A stretch of DNA of 38,965 nt from Solirubrobacterales bacterium (GTDB taxonomy: Bacteria; Actinomycetota; Thermoleophilia; Solirubrobacterales; Solirubrobacteraceae). The stretch is taken from NCBI GenBank assembly GCA_027315255.1, contig DAHUYL010000041.1, positions 1-38,965 of the forward strand, written 5' to 3'. Shown here piece by piece: positions 24,225 through 31,631 of the stretch. Numbering within the stretch: the stretch's first letter is position 1; each line of letters starts with the position of its first letter. The position numbers and the translations under genes are program-made. A model generated the notes under the pieces. The model was not told the DNA's origin, searched no databases, and was given only the letters and a program-made list of their open reading frames with translations.

Positions 24225-25241
24225 GTGAGCGAGCATGGAGACGAAGCCGAAGCAGAACGTGGTCATCCCACCCGCCCAGGGACGCCCGGCATCAGTGACG
24301 AGCGGGAAGATCGCGAAGGCGCTGGAGATCCGGAAGAGCACCGCGAAGGCCAGGGAAGGGAAGCCGTTGGCGTTCCCGACGAGTCGCAGGCACCCGTAGC
24401 CTTTCCACGACAGACACCGCTCTTCCATGCGCAGCATGCGGAACGCTATGCGCGGCAAGACCTGATCCGGGCTTACGAGCAGCGCTTCGGCTGTCGACTC
24501 GTCGTCATGATCGATGTGATTTTCCCGTACAGCGTGACGCTGCTCGAGGAGCTAATCGCCGGCGCGAGTCCTGACGAAGACCTGCACCTCCTGCTCGACT
24601 CCCCGGGCGGGGACGGCGAAACCGCGGTACGGCTAGTGCGTTCGGCACAGTCGCGCTGCCGCGAGCTCACCGTCATCGTTCCGAATCAGGCCAAGAGCGC
24701 CGGCACGATCCTCGCGATTGGTGCCCACAAGATTCTGATGGGCCCCACGAGCGACCTTGGTCCGGTCGATCCGCAGTTTCAGCAGCTTGACCGGCCAGGT
24801 TTGTACTCAGCAAAGGACCTGATCGCAGCGGTCGAGAACGCCGAGCAGGCCATTGCGGCGAATCCGGACACCTACCCGCTGCACGTCTCGCTTCTCGCGG
24901 ACGTGACGGCCGTCATGGTGCAGCAAGCGCGATCAGCGCTCGAACGGACCGACGACCTCGTCAAGGAGGCCTTGGCCAGCCATCCCGACCGCCCGACCGG
25001 TGATGTCGACAGCATCGCCGCGGCGCTGAAGGAGAAGCTCATCGACCTGCCTCGTGATCATGGGGCCGTCTTCAACGCGACGGACGCGCGTAAGGCCGGA
25101 CTTCCCGTCGAGGAGATCGACCCGAACAGTGATCAGTGGCGGATCATTTGGCAGCTCTGGACCAAGTACTTCGCGCTCGGGGCTGGCGCGGCATCGATCT
25201 ACGAGGGTCGCCTCGCCTCCCAAGTGGTTCATCGAGGCTAG
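24225..25241 (+). CDS. SDH-family (ClpP/SppA-fold) serine protease-like protein
   Basis: 338 residues from GTG 24225. The domain begins near residue 60: TPLFHAQHAERYARQDLI, VVMIDVIFPYSVTLLEELI, LLLDSPGGDGETAVRLVRSA (oxyanion-hole SPGGD, 126-130), VPNQAKSAGTILAIGAHKI (candidate nucleophile Ser158 after Lys157), SDLGPVDPQF, and a C-terminal WRIIWQLWTKYF with IYEGRLASQVV. This matches the serine dehydrogenase proteinase family, related to SppA and ClpP. No signal peptide or membrane helix is evident, so it is probably cytoplasmic. The start is uncertain: residues 1-55 have poor third-position GC, while an overlapping frame from ATG 24235 has much better coding character. Divergent from the RelA/SpoT remnant by 132 bp. 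Confidence 0.8.
   Translation: MSEHGDEAEAERGHPTRPGTPGISDEREDREGAGDPEEHREGQGREAVGVPDESQAPVAFPRQTPLFHAQHAERYARQDLIRAYEQRFGCRLVVMIDVIFPYSVTLLEELIAGASPDEDLHLLLDSPGGDGETAVRLVRSAQSRCRELTVIVPNQAKSAGTILAIGAHKILMGPTSDLGPVDPQFQQLDRPGLYSAKDLIAAVENAEQAIAANPDTYPLHVSLLADVTAVMVQQARSALERTDDLVKEALASHPDRPTGDVDSIAAALKEKLIDLPRDHGAVFNATDARKAGLPVEEIDPNSDQWRIIWQLWTKYFALGAGAASIYEGRLASQVVHRG
24235..24399 (+). CDS. Overlapping 54-codon ORF at the start of the protease gene
   Basis: ATG 24235 has AAGGTG 6 bp upstream and encodes a basic peptide beginning METKPKQNVVIPPAQG and containing KIAKALEIRKSTAKA, ending at TAG 24397-24399. By eye about nine in ten codons end in G or C, far better than the protease frame over the same bases. 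It could be the true N-terminus of the protease separated by a -1 frameshift, or an independent small protein translationally coupled to it. I cannot decide between these. Confidence 0.4.
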   Translation: METKPKQNVVIPPAQGRPASVTSGKIAKALEIRKSTAKAREGKPLAFPTSRRHP

Positions 25242-25337
25242 AGCCAATCCTGGTCGCCGCAGCGACGGAGGCCCGCGGAGTCTGTCGCACTGACGTCGCT
25301 TTCAGCAGGACCCGGGCGTGTGTGACGACGATCGGAT

Positions 25338-25505
25338 TGGCGACCAGAAGCCGGTTCAGCACGAGGGAGGCCGCCGGCCTTCGAGCCGGCGCTTTCGTCT
25401 TCAGGCGGCGGCGGCGCGGAGCGGCGCATCGGCGACCTTCCGATGCCGCGGCTCCGCGGAGCCCCCGGCGCGGCTGACCATCGCATCCGTGTCCGAGCCC
25501 ACGGC
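25338..25505 (-). repeat. 168-bp inverted repeat, right copy
   Basis: Reverse-complement copy of 23138-23305 with two differences. Read on the minus strand it ends the same short reading frame (DTDAMVSRAGGSAEPRHRKV, then ADAPLRAAAA and stop), which here can be followed upstream into NPFTIRDRYRQHGRSIAVGS. It lies 96 bp after the protease stop. Confidence 0.93.
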
Positions 25506-25910
25506 GATCGATCGGCCGTGCTGGCGGTATCGGTCCCTGATGGTGAACGGATTCACGGTACGTCGTTGCATTTGTAAGTACATGTACGGCGAGTCCGGAC
25601 AGATCGGTTGGATCGTGACGAGCTTCGATCGCCGCCCGGCAGGGCGGTTCCTGTCGCGCACGCGCTGTTCCCGATCGCACCATCGCACGCGCGAAGCTCA
25701 GGGCGGCAAGGCGGTTCACAAGGCCGTCGACGTCGGGGATGCGCTCGGTCTTGGCGCGGCCAGCGGCGGGACCGGTACACGCGCAGCTCGGCGGGTGTCG
25801 CGGAGTCTGGGGGCGAACTCGGCGCGCGGGACGATCGAAAGGCTGTCGCTCGAGACGAGCAGACCCAGCGGTCTGATCGACCGACCCTGGCTGCCGAACG
25901 CGCGGTCGGG
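25506..25910. other. Degenerate accessory sequence, no confident gene
   Basis: About 400 bp between the right repeat and the MDR oxidoreductase gene. It includes a locally AT-rich patch (around 25566-25585, TTTGTAAGTACATGTAC). Minus-strand fragments in different frames look vaguely coding but cannot be joined into a recognisable protein. I interpret it as remnant DNA associated with the repeat. Confidence 0.35.
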
Positions 25911-26879
25911 CTACGGCAGCGTGAACACGATCTTGCCCTGCAGCTCGCCTGAGAGCATCCGCTCGAAGCCCGCGCGCGCGTCGGCGAGCGGAAGGGTCGT
26001 GTCGACGAGCGGCCTGACGTCGCGGTCGACGCAGAAGCGGACGAGTCGCTCGAGCTCCTCGCGCGTCCCCATCGTCGAGCCGATCACGGACAGCTGCAGG
26101 AAGAAGATGCGGCGCAGCTCCGCCGGAGAGGCGTCGCCGGTCGTCGCACCTGAGATCACGATCGTGCCGCCCGGCTTGAGCGCGCGAACCGAATGACCCC
26201 AGGTCGCGCCGCCGGTGGTCTCCATCACGGCGTCGACGCGCTCGGGCAGGCGGGCACCGGGCTCGAACGCGCCGTCGGCTCCCAGCGCCAGTGCGGCCGC
26301 GCGCTTGGCCTCGGTGCGACCGGTGACCCACACACGCACGCCGGCCGCCGCCGCGAGCGTGATCAGCGCCGTCGCGACGCCGCCCGATGCGCCCTGGACG
26401 AGGATCGTCATCCCCGGCAGGACCCGCCCGCGCACGAACAGCATCCGGTACGCGGTGAGCCACGCGGTCGGCAGGCACGCGGCCTGCTCGAAGCTGAGCT
26501 CGGGCGGTTTCGGTACGAGGTTGCCCCGCGGGACCGCCACTCGTTCCGCGAACGTGCCCTGGTGGCGCTCGGACAGCAGCGAGCGACGCGGGTCGAGCGT
26601 CTCGTCGCCGCGCCAGCCGTCGCCCGGGACGACGGCGTGCACGATCACCTCGTTGCCGGCGTCGTCGACCCCGGCGGCGTCGCATCCGAGCACCATCGGC
26701 AGGGCGCCCGCCGCGAGGCCGACGCCGCGCAGCGACCACAGGTCGTGGTGGTTGAGCGACGCCGCCCGCACGGCCACGGTCGTCCAGCCGTCCGCGAGCG
26801 AAGGCTCGGGGCGGTCGCCGACGACCAGCCCGCTGAGCGGGTCGTCCGGCGCGATCGAGGCGGCGTAGGCGCACAGCAT
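25911..26879 (-). CDS. Medium-chain (quinone-reductase/alcohol-dehydrogenase type) oxidoreductase
   Basis: 322 residues from ATG 26879. N-terminal GroES-like domain (VAVRAASLNHHDLWSLRGVG, then VLGCDAAGVD) and Rossmann domain with ILVQGASGGVATALITLAAA, followed by VTGRTEAKRAAALALGADGA. The catalytic and structural zinc ligands of alcohol dehydrogenases are absent (His-Asp in the NHHDLW motif, no four-cysteine lobe), favouring a zinc-free NADPH:quinone or enone reductase. It ends with GELQGKIVFTLP, as such enzymes do. The substrate is unknown. It follows the secreted-protein gene on the same strand by 38 bp, with a small hairpin between. Confidence 0.9.
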   Translation of the reverse strand: MLCAYAASIAPDDPLSGLVVGDRPEPSLADGWTTVAVRAASLNHHDLWSLRGVGLAAGALPMVLGCDAAGVDDAGNEVIVHAVVPGDGWRGDETLDPRRSLLSERHQGTFAERVAVPRGNLVPKPPELSFEQAACLPTAWLTAYRMLFVRGRVLPGMTILVQGASGGVATALITLAAAAGVRVWVTGRTEAKRAAALALGADGAFEPGARLPERVDAVMETTGGATWGHSVRALKPGGTIVISGATTGDASPAELRRIFFLQLSVIGSTMGTREELERLVRFCVDRDVRPLVDTTLPLADARAGFERMLSGELQGKIVFTLP

Positions 26880-26890
26880 TCTTCAATCAT

Positions 26891-26908
26891 GCCCGCTCAG
26901 GGGCGGGC
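26891..26908 (-). terminator. Short hairpin between secreted-protein gene and oxidoreductase
   Basis: GCCCGC and GCGGGC pair around a 6-nt loop, just after the stop of the upstream minus-strand gene. No U-tract follows in the direction of transcription, so it is at best an attenuating or weak terminator. Confidence 0.3.
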
Positions 26909-26917
26909 ACACGCCGC

Positions 26918-28030
26918 TCAGCGCTGGGTGTTGATGACCAGATCGACCGCGGTGCCGGCTGGCGCGACCTCGGCGAGCCCGCCGTCGACCTGGGCTTCGG
27001 TCACGACCCCGCTCGGAAGGCCCGGCTGGTAGCGAGCGACCAGCAGCCGCCCGACGCGGCAACCGACGGCCACCACGTACTGCTCGGCAGCCGCCAGCGG
27101 CGCGCCCGCCACCGGGTCGAGCTCGCAGCCTCCGAGCGTCGCGATCGCGGGTGGCGCCGCGGCCGCCTGCGCGACCGTGTAGCCAAGCGTCCCGAGCGAC
27201 CCGCCGGTGCCGACGAACGAGAACTGGCTGCCGTCGCCGGCGCACGGGTGCGCGTCGATCGCGATCGACTCGGTTGCCAGTTGCCCATCGCGGACGAGCC
27301 CGCTCGAGTCGCCGACGCCGGTGCCGCACTGGGTGGTCGCGACCGTGTAGCTGAAGCCACCACCGACCTCGACGGCGTTGAGCGTGTAGCCCGTGCCGGC
27401 AGCGCTGCCGGCGCTCGTGTCCGGCAGCGTCGACACGGATGCGGCGAACAGCCCGTTCAGCAACGGGATCGTCTGAACGTGAACGAGCCGCGCGTTCTGC
27501 GGGGCGGTGCCAAGCCACACGCACGCCCGGGTCTCACGCACCTGCTTGACGACGACGCCGTTCACGCTGGTGGCGTAGTCGCCCGCCTGGGCGCCCGCGA
27601 ACGCTGAGCCCGGCTGCGCCGAGATCAGGTTGCGGTGCGCGTAGTACCCGGCGATCTCGAGCGGCGCTCCGCGGGCCCGGGCCGCCGTCCGTGCGCAACG
27701 GCTTCCGGCCCCCTGGAGCGCGATGAAGGCCATCTCGAGCGCGGCGCGGGCCGCAGGCCGCGCTCGAGGCGCTCCCGACAGGAGCGTCAGCGTGGTCCGC
27801 GCGCCGCTCTCCGGGAGCCACTGCGGTGGCGTCCCGATCAGGACGAGCAGCTCGCCGCGGGCAAGCTGGAGCATCGGCTGGAGCGCCGGCTGACCTGGCA
27901 CGACGTGCGATCGGACGTGCGACCGGACCTGCCCGGCGTCCGCTGCCGCGACCGTGCAAGCGAGCGCGATCAGGCATGCGCCGGCAGCGCCGAAGAGCCG
28001 CGCGCGCAACCGCCTGGCGTCCGATCGCAT
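26918..28030 (-). CDS. Secreted protein of unknown function
   Basis: 370 residues from ATG 28030. The N-terminus is a Sec signal peptide: basic MRSDARRLRARLF, hydrophobic GAAGACLIALACTVAAA, then ADAG as a likely cleavage site. The lipobox pattern is not met, so it is probably released or exposed rather than a lipoprotein. The mature part is Ala/Gly/Thr-rich with several short beta-like segments (YVVAVGCRVGRLLVARYQPG) and six to seven cysteines that could form disulfides. No catalytic motif or named domain was recognised. It is divergent from the SDR gene with a 52-bp gap. Confidence 0.72.
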   Translation of the reverse strand: MRSDARRLRARLFGAAGACLIALACTVAAADAGQVRSHVRSHVVPGQPALQPMLQLARGELLVLIGTPPQWLPESGARTTLTLLSGAPRARPAARAALEMAFIALQGAGSRCARTAARARGAPLEIAGYYAHRNLISAQPGSAFAGAQAGDYATSVNGVVVKQVRETRACVWLGTAPQNARLVHVQTIPLLNGLFAASVSTLPDTSAGSAAGTGYTLNAVEVGGGFSYTVATTQCGTGVGDSSGLVRDGQLATESIAIDAHPCAGDGSQFSFVGTGGSLGTLGYTVAQAAAAPPAIATLGGCELDPVAGAPLAAAEQYVVAVGCRVGRLLVARYQPGLPSGVVTEAQVDGGLAEVAPAGTAVDLVINTQR

Positions 28031-28082
28031 GCGCTCCAGGCTACCGCGGCCCGAAGCGGCCGGCGGCTGTAACGTCCGCCCG

Positions 28083-28958
28083 GTGCGGGAGCTTCGCGAC
28101 AAGGTGTGCGTCGTGACCGGTGCGGGATCGGGCATCGGGCGGGCGCTGGCACTCGCGCTCGCGTCAGGCGGCGCGCGACTCGCGATCTCGGACATCGACC
28201 CAGAGACCGTCGCCGATACGGCCGCGGCAGCCGCCGCGCTCGGAGCCGAGGTAGGTCACTATCAGCTCGACGTCTCCGACCGTGACGCGGTCGCGCGGCA
28301 CGCCGCGCAGGTGATCGCCCGCTTCGGGGTCGTGAACCTGCTCGTCAACAACGCCGGCGTCGCCGTCGACAAGCCGGTCGCCGCGCTTCCGCTCGAGGAC
28401 ATCGAATGGTTGATGGGAATCAACTTCTGGGGCGTCGTCTACGGAAGCACCGCGTTCCTGCCGCACCTGATCGCGTCGGGCGACGGTCACCTCGTCAACA
28501 TCTCGAGCATCTTCGGGATCGTCGGCGCCCCGCAGCAGGCGGCCTACTGCGCCGCCAAGTTCGCCGTCCGCGGCTTCACCGAGTCGCTGCGCCAGGAGCT
28601 CCTGCTCAGCGGCGACCCGGTCAAGGTGAGCTGCGTGCATCCGGGTGGCGTCAAGACCGGGATCGCGCGGGCGGCGCGCAGCAACGACCGCACGTCGGAC
28701 GAGCTCGCCGCCGAGTTCGATCGGATCGCCAGGCTGACGCCCGAGCGCGCGGCCGCGATCATCGTGCGCGGCGTGCAGCGCGATCAGGCGCGGATCCTCG
28801 TCGGCGCCGACGCCCGCGCGATCGACCTGATCCAGCGCCTGCTGGGGGCGGGCTACCAGCGGATCGCCGCGCGCGCAGCGGCCGCGCAGCGGGACCGGGC
28901 GGACCGCGTCCGGCCCGGCGGCCCAGCGCCCCCAGCGCCGGGCCGCCGGCGAACATAA
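28083..28958 (+). CDS. Short-chain dehydrogenase/reductase
   Basis: 291 residues from GTG 28083. Classical SDR: TGAGSGIGRALALALA (cofactor loop from residue 12), SDIDPETV (Asp after strand 2, suggesting NAD(H) preference), NNAGVAVDKPVAALPLEDIE, NISSIFG with the catalytic Ser, YCAAKFAVRGFTESLRQEL with Tyr about 155 and Lys about 159, and HPGGVKTGIARAA. Substrate unknown; many relatives act on steroids, acyl chains or alcohols. The MFS gene begins 11 bp downstream, so they are likely co-transcribed. The C-terminal 25 residues are Arg/Pro-rich. Confidence 0.92.
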   Translation: MRELRDKVCVVTGAGSGIGRALALALASGGARLAISDIDPETVADTAAAAAALGAEVGHYQLDVSDRDAVARHAAQVIARFGVVNLLVNNAGVAVDKPVAALPLEDIEWLMGINFWGVVYGSTAFLPHLIASGDGHLVNISSIFGIVGAPQQAAYCAAKFAVRGFTESLRQELLLSGDPVKVSCVHPGGVKTGIARAARSNDRTSDELAAEFDRIARLTPERAAAIIVRGVQRDQARILVGADARAIDLIQRLLGAGYQRIAARAAAAQRDRADRVRPGGPAPPAPGRRRT

Positions 28959-28968
28959 GATCGGCGCG

Positions 28969-30333
28969 ATGCTGAGCCTCCTGCGGCGCGTCGCCGTCGA
29001 TCTCTCGCCGGTGCGCGAGTCGCGCGAGTTCAGGCTGCTGTCGCTCGGCCAGACCGTGTCGAGCCTGGGCACGCAGGTGGCGCTGGTCGCGCTCCCGTAC
29101 CAGATCTACGTCGTCTCGCGCTCGCCGGCGCTCGTCGGGCTGCTCGGGGCGTTCGAGCTGGGGCCGATGGTCGTGGTGTCGCTCGTCGGCGGCGCGATCG
29201 CCGACCGGCGCGACCGCCGGCCGCTGCTTGCGGCCTCTCAGCTCGGCGTGGTGGCCGTTGGTGGCGCGCTGACCGCGGTGTCGGTCGCGACGAGCCGCCC
29301 GCCGGTGATCGTGCTGCTGGTGCTCGGCGGCCTGCTGGCGGGCGCCTCGGCGCTCGGGGACGTCACCCGTCAGGCGATCATCCCCGGCTTGCTGGGGCCG
29401 GATCGGTTGCGCACCGGGCTGGCGTTCAACTACGGCGCGTTCCAGGCGACCGCGATCGCCGGCCCCGGGCTCGGGGGACTCCTGATCGGCGTCACCGGCG
29501 TCGCCGGCAACTACGCCGTCAACGCCGCCAGCTGCCTCGCGATGGTGGCTGCGGCACTCGCGATCGGGCCGCAGCCGCCGGTCGGCGCCGAGCGACATCA
29601 GCCCGTCGCTCGCGCGATCGGCGACGGGCTGCGGTTCGTCGTCCGCACGCCGGCGCTGGCCGGGTCGTTCGCGATCGACCTGAACGCGATGACGTTCGGC
29701 ATGCCCCGGGCGCTGTTCGCGGTCCTGTCGCTGAGCGTCTACCACGCAGGTGCCAGCGGCACCGGACTTCTGTACGCCGCGATCGCGGTGGGCGGAACCC
29801 TCGCGGTCCTCACCTCCGGGTGGGTCGCGACCGCCAACAGGCTCGGGCGCGTGGTGATCGGCGCGGTGCTCGGCTGGGGTGCGGCGATCGTCGGCGCGGG
29901 CCTCGTCCGCTCGATCTGGCCGGCGGCCTGCCTGCTCGGTGCGGCCGGCTACGCGGATGGGATCAGCGCGGTGTGCCGCTCGACGATCAGCCAGTCGCTC
30001 ACCCCCGACCACCTGCGCGGCCGGATGAGCGCGGTCTACAGCCTGGTGGTGACGAGCGGGCCGCGGCTCGGCGACATCGAGTCGGGGCTCGTCGCCGGCC
30101 TCGTCGGGGCGCTCGACTCGGTGCTGCTGGGCGGGATCGCGTGCCTGGCCGGCGTCGGGGCGGTGGCGCTCGGCTACCCGCAGCTCGCGCGCTACGACGC
30201 CGAGGAGGCGCTCGCCTCGACCGCGCGCCTGAGCTCCGCCGCCCGCGCGCCGGCGAGCTCGGCGCGCAGCAGCCCGACCAGCGGACCGCGGATCACGAAC
30301 CCGAGTCGCCCGAGGTCGACCTCGATCGAGTAG
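28969..30333 (+). CDS. MFS exporter, EntS-like
   Basis: 454 residues from ATG 28969, with about 12 hydrophobic segments. The N-terminal REFRLLSLGQTVSSLGTQVA motif, the loop GGAIADRRDRRPLLAASQ between helices 2 and 3, and SQSLTPDHLRGRMSAVYSLV in the C-terminal half are typical of the enterobactin-exporter-like MFS_3 group. It should be a proton-driven efflux protein of the cytoplasmic membrane; the substrate is unknown. The last 47 residues are Ser/Ala/Arg-rich and overlap the convergent SRPBCC gene by 142 bp, so they are probably a dispensable tail. Confidence 0.9.
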   Translation: MLSLLRRVAVDLSPVRESREFRLLSLGQTVSSLGTQVALVALPYQIYVVSRSPALVGLLGAFELGPMVVVSLVGGAIADRRDRRPLLAASQLGVVAVGGALTAVSVATSRPPVIVLLVLGGLLAGASALGDVTRQAIIPGLLGPDRLRTGLAFNYGAFQATAIAGPGLGGLLIGVTGVAGNYAVNAASCLAMVAAALAIGPQPPVGAERHQPVARAIGDGLRFVVRTPALAGSFAIDLNAMTFGMPRALFAVLSLSVYHAGASGTGLLYAAIAVGGTLAVLTSGWVATANRLGRVVIGAVLGWGAAIVGAGLVRSIWPAACLLGAAGYADGISAVCRSTISQSLTPDHLRGRMSAVYSLVVTSGPRLGDIESGLVAGLVGALDSVLLGGIACLAGVGAVALGYPQLARYDAEEALASTARLSSAARAPASSARSSPTSGPRITNPSRPRSTSIE

Positions 30334-30647
30334 CGGGTCCGCGTTCGTCCGGTGTCGAGCTCGACGAGATCCCAGGCCCCACGAACCGCCTTGAAGTCGC
30401 CGCGCTGCTGGGTCCAGCTGAGTCGTGTCGGCGGCTCGTAGCTGAACCGCACGGTCGAGTGCAGCGTGCGCACGCGACCGTCGACGTCGACCTCGCACAC
30501 GAGGCCGCGTCCATCCGCATCGCGCTCGATCGCCCGCAGGGCACGCATCCCGCCCTGCCACTCAGGCGCCCGCTCGACGTCCTCGACTACCGCCCAGACG
30601 GCCGCGATCGGGACATCGATCTCCGCACTCGAGCTTCCGTCGATCAC
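30192..30647 (-). CDS. SRPBCC (START/polyketide-cyclase-like) family protein
   Basis: 151 residues from GTG 30647. Fold signature: AEIDVPIAAVWAVVEDVERA, PEWQGGMRALRAIERDADGR, FSYEPPTRLSWTQQRGDFKA, and a C-terminal amphipathic helix (VGLLRAELAGARAAELRRAV). Such helix-grip proteins bind hydrophobic ligands such as lipids or polyketides. No catalytic residues can be assigned. It converges on the MFS gene with a 142-bp overlap and is divergent from a second SRPBCC gene with a 38-bp gap; the two may be ancient duplicates. Confidence 0.82.
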   Translation of the reverse strand: MIDGSSSAEIDVPIAAVWAVVEDVERAPEWQGGMRALRAIERDADGRGLVCEVDVDGRVRTLHSTVRFSYEPPTRLSWTQQRGDFKAVRGAWDLVELDTGRTRTRYSIEVDLGRLGFVIRGPLVGLLRAELAGARAAELRRAVEASASSAS

Positions 30648-30685
30648 GTGTACCGGCCAGCATAGGCTAGGGTTGGAGCAGGACG

Positions 30686-31135
30686 ATGAAGGACCTCAAG
30701 GCCACCGCGCAGGGTGAGACGGCCGCCCCGATCGAGACGTGCTTCGAACGGCTGGCGGACGTCGAGCGCTACCCGAGCTGGCACCCGAACGGCGTCAAGC
30801 TCGCCGAGCCGCTCGAGCGTGGCCCCGACGGTCAGCCGACGAAGCTAAAGGCGAAGCTGGCGATCCCGAGCCTGCGGCGCGATTTCACGCTGCACATGGC
30901 GGTCACGCTCGATCGCCCGCGGCTCGTCGAGATGCGCCGGCTGCCGAAGCAGGCCGACGACCCCGAGCTCGTCGTGATCCGCTGGCTGCTCGACGAGCGC
31001 GGATCCGATCGCACCCATCTGACGGTCGCGCTCGAGGCGACGCTCGACCTGCCCGGGTTCCTGCCGGTCGGCGGGATCGGCGACGGGATCGCCAGGGGCT
31101 TTCTCGACGCCGCGGTCGCGTCCTTCGCCGCCTGA
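30686..31135 (+). CDS. SRPBCC family protein, second copy
   Basis: 149 residues from ATG 30686, preceded by a GGAGCAGG purine stretch. Starts MKDLKATAQGETAAPIETCF, then ERLADVERYPSWHPNGVKLA, the typical START-like opening, with a terminal helix at GIGDGIARGFLDAAVASFAA. Likely binds a hydrophobic small molecule; no enzyme activity can be assigned. Divergent from the neighbouring SRPBCC gene. The Asp/Glu/Arg distribution differs enough that duplication, if it occurred, is old. Confidence 0.82.
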   Translation: MKDLKATAQGETAAPIETCFERLADVERYPSWHPNGVKLAEPLERGPDGQPTKLKAKLAIPSLRRDFTLHMAVTLDRPRLVEMRRLPKQADDPELVVIRWLLDERGSDRTHLTVALEATLDLPGFLPVGGIGDGIARGFLDAAVASFAA

Positions 31136-31140
31136 GCCGT

Positions 31141-31156
31141 CGCCGGCCGCCCGGCG
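31141..31156. terminator. Compact hairpin between convergent genes
   Basis: CGCCGG and CCGGCG pair around CCGC, filling the 21-bp gap between the SRPBCC stop and the alkyltransferase stop. Its symmetry would serve both strands. No U-tract is present on either side. Confidence 0.35.
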
Positions 31157-31627
31157 CTAGACCAGCGCGAGCCGGCCGGCCTCGAGGTCGAGCAGCGTCC
31201 GCTTGCGCGCGAGCCCGCCGCCGAACCCCGTCAGCCCGCCGTCGGCGCCGATCACCCGGTGGCAGGGGACGATCACCGCGATCGGGTTGCGTCCGTTCGC
31301 GAGACCGACCGCGCGCGAGGCGCTGACGCTCGACAGCCCGCGCGCCAGCTCGCCGTACGAGCGGGTCTCGCCGTACGGGATCTCGCGCAGCGCCGACCAC
31401 ACCCGGCGCTGCCACTCGGAGCCTTCGAGTGCGAGCTCGAGTTCGAATTCTTGCCTGTCGCCGGCGAAGTACTCGGACAGCTGGGCGCGAACGGCGGCGA
31501 ACGCGCCGTCGTCGCGTCGCCAGTCCGGCTCGGGCGCGGCGGGTGTGAACGCCAGGCGGTGGAGGACCTCGCCGTCGCCCGCGAGCAGCAAGTCGCCGAC
31601 GGGGGATGGGGTGCAGGTGTAGAGCAT
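31157..31627 (-). CDS. ogt: Methylated-DNA--protein-cysteine methyltransferase
   Basis: 156 residues from ATG 31627. The active-site PCHRVIG (acceptor Cys about residue 124) and downstream LTGFGGGLARKRTLLDLEAG are diagnostic, as are the WQRRVWSALREIPYGETRSY and SYGELARGLSSVSASRAVGL helix-turn-helix segments that read the minor groove. The protein removes O6-alkyl groups from guanine by transferring them irreversibly to itself. It lacks the AraC-like N-terminal domain of Ada, so it is the Ogt/MGMT type. The luciferase-family gene ends 4 bp upstream, so both share a transcript. Confidence 0.95.
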   Translation of the reverse strand: MLYTCTPSPVGDLLLAGDGEVLHRLAFTPAAPEPDWRRDDGAFAAVRAQLSEYFAGDRQEFELELALEGSEWQRRVWSALREIPYGETRSYGELARGLSSVSASRAVGLANGRNPIAVIVPCHRVIGADGGLTGFGGGLARKRTLLDLEAGRLALV

Positions 31628-31631
31628 GCCC

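Larger units (their letters stand above)
23138..25505. mobile_element. Candidate cassette bounded by inverted repeats
   Basis: Two nearly identical 168-bp repeats in opposite orientation enclose 2,032 bp. The interior carries an SDH-family protease, a deleted RelA/SpoT-domain gene and a small unknown gene, none related to the neighbouring genes. Codons inside use A/T at the third position clearly more often than in flanking genes. No transposase, integrase or convincing target-site duplication is visible, so this is either a non-autonomous element, an invertible segment, or an insertion between pre-existing repeats. Confidence 0.45.

Noticed and set aside
23325-25317. GACCCGGGC present in direct orientation just inside both inverted repeats (23325-23333 and 25309-25317)
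   Set aside because: Nine GC-rich bases are expected by chance at this distance; not adjacent to the repeat ends, so not a target-site duplication.
25553-25780. Minus-strand fragments between the right repeat and the oxidoreductase gene as a transposase remnant
   Set aside because: No transposase motif such as DDE can be placed and the fragments lie in different frames.
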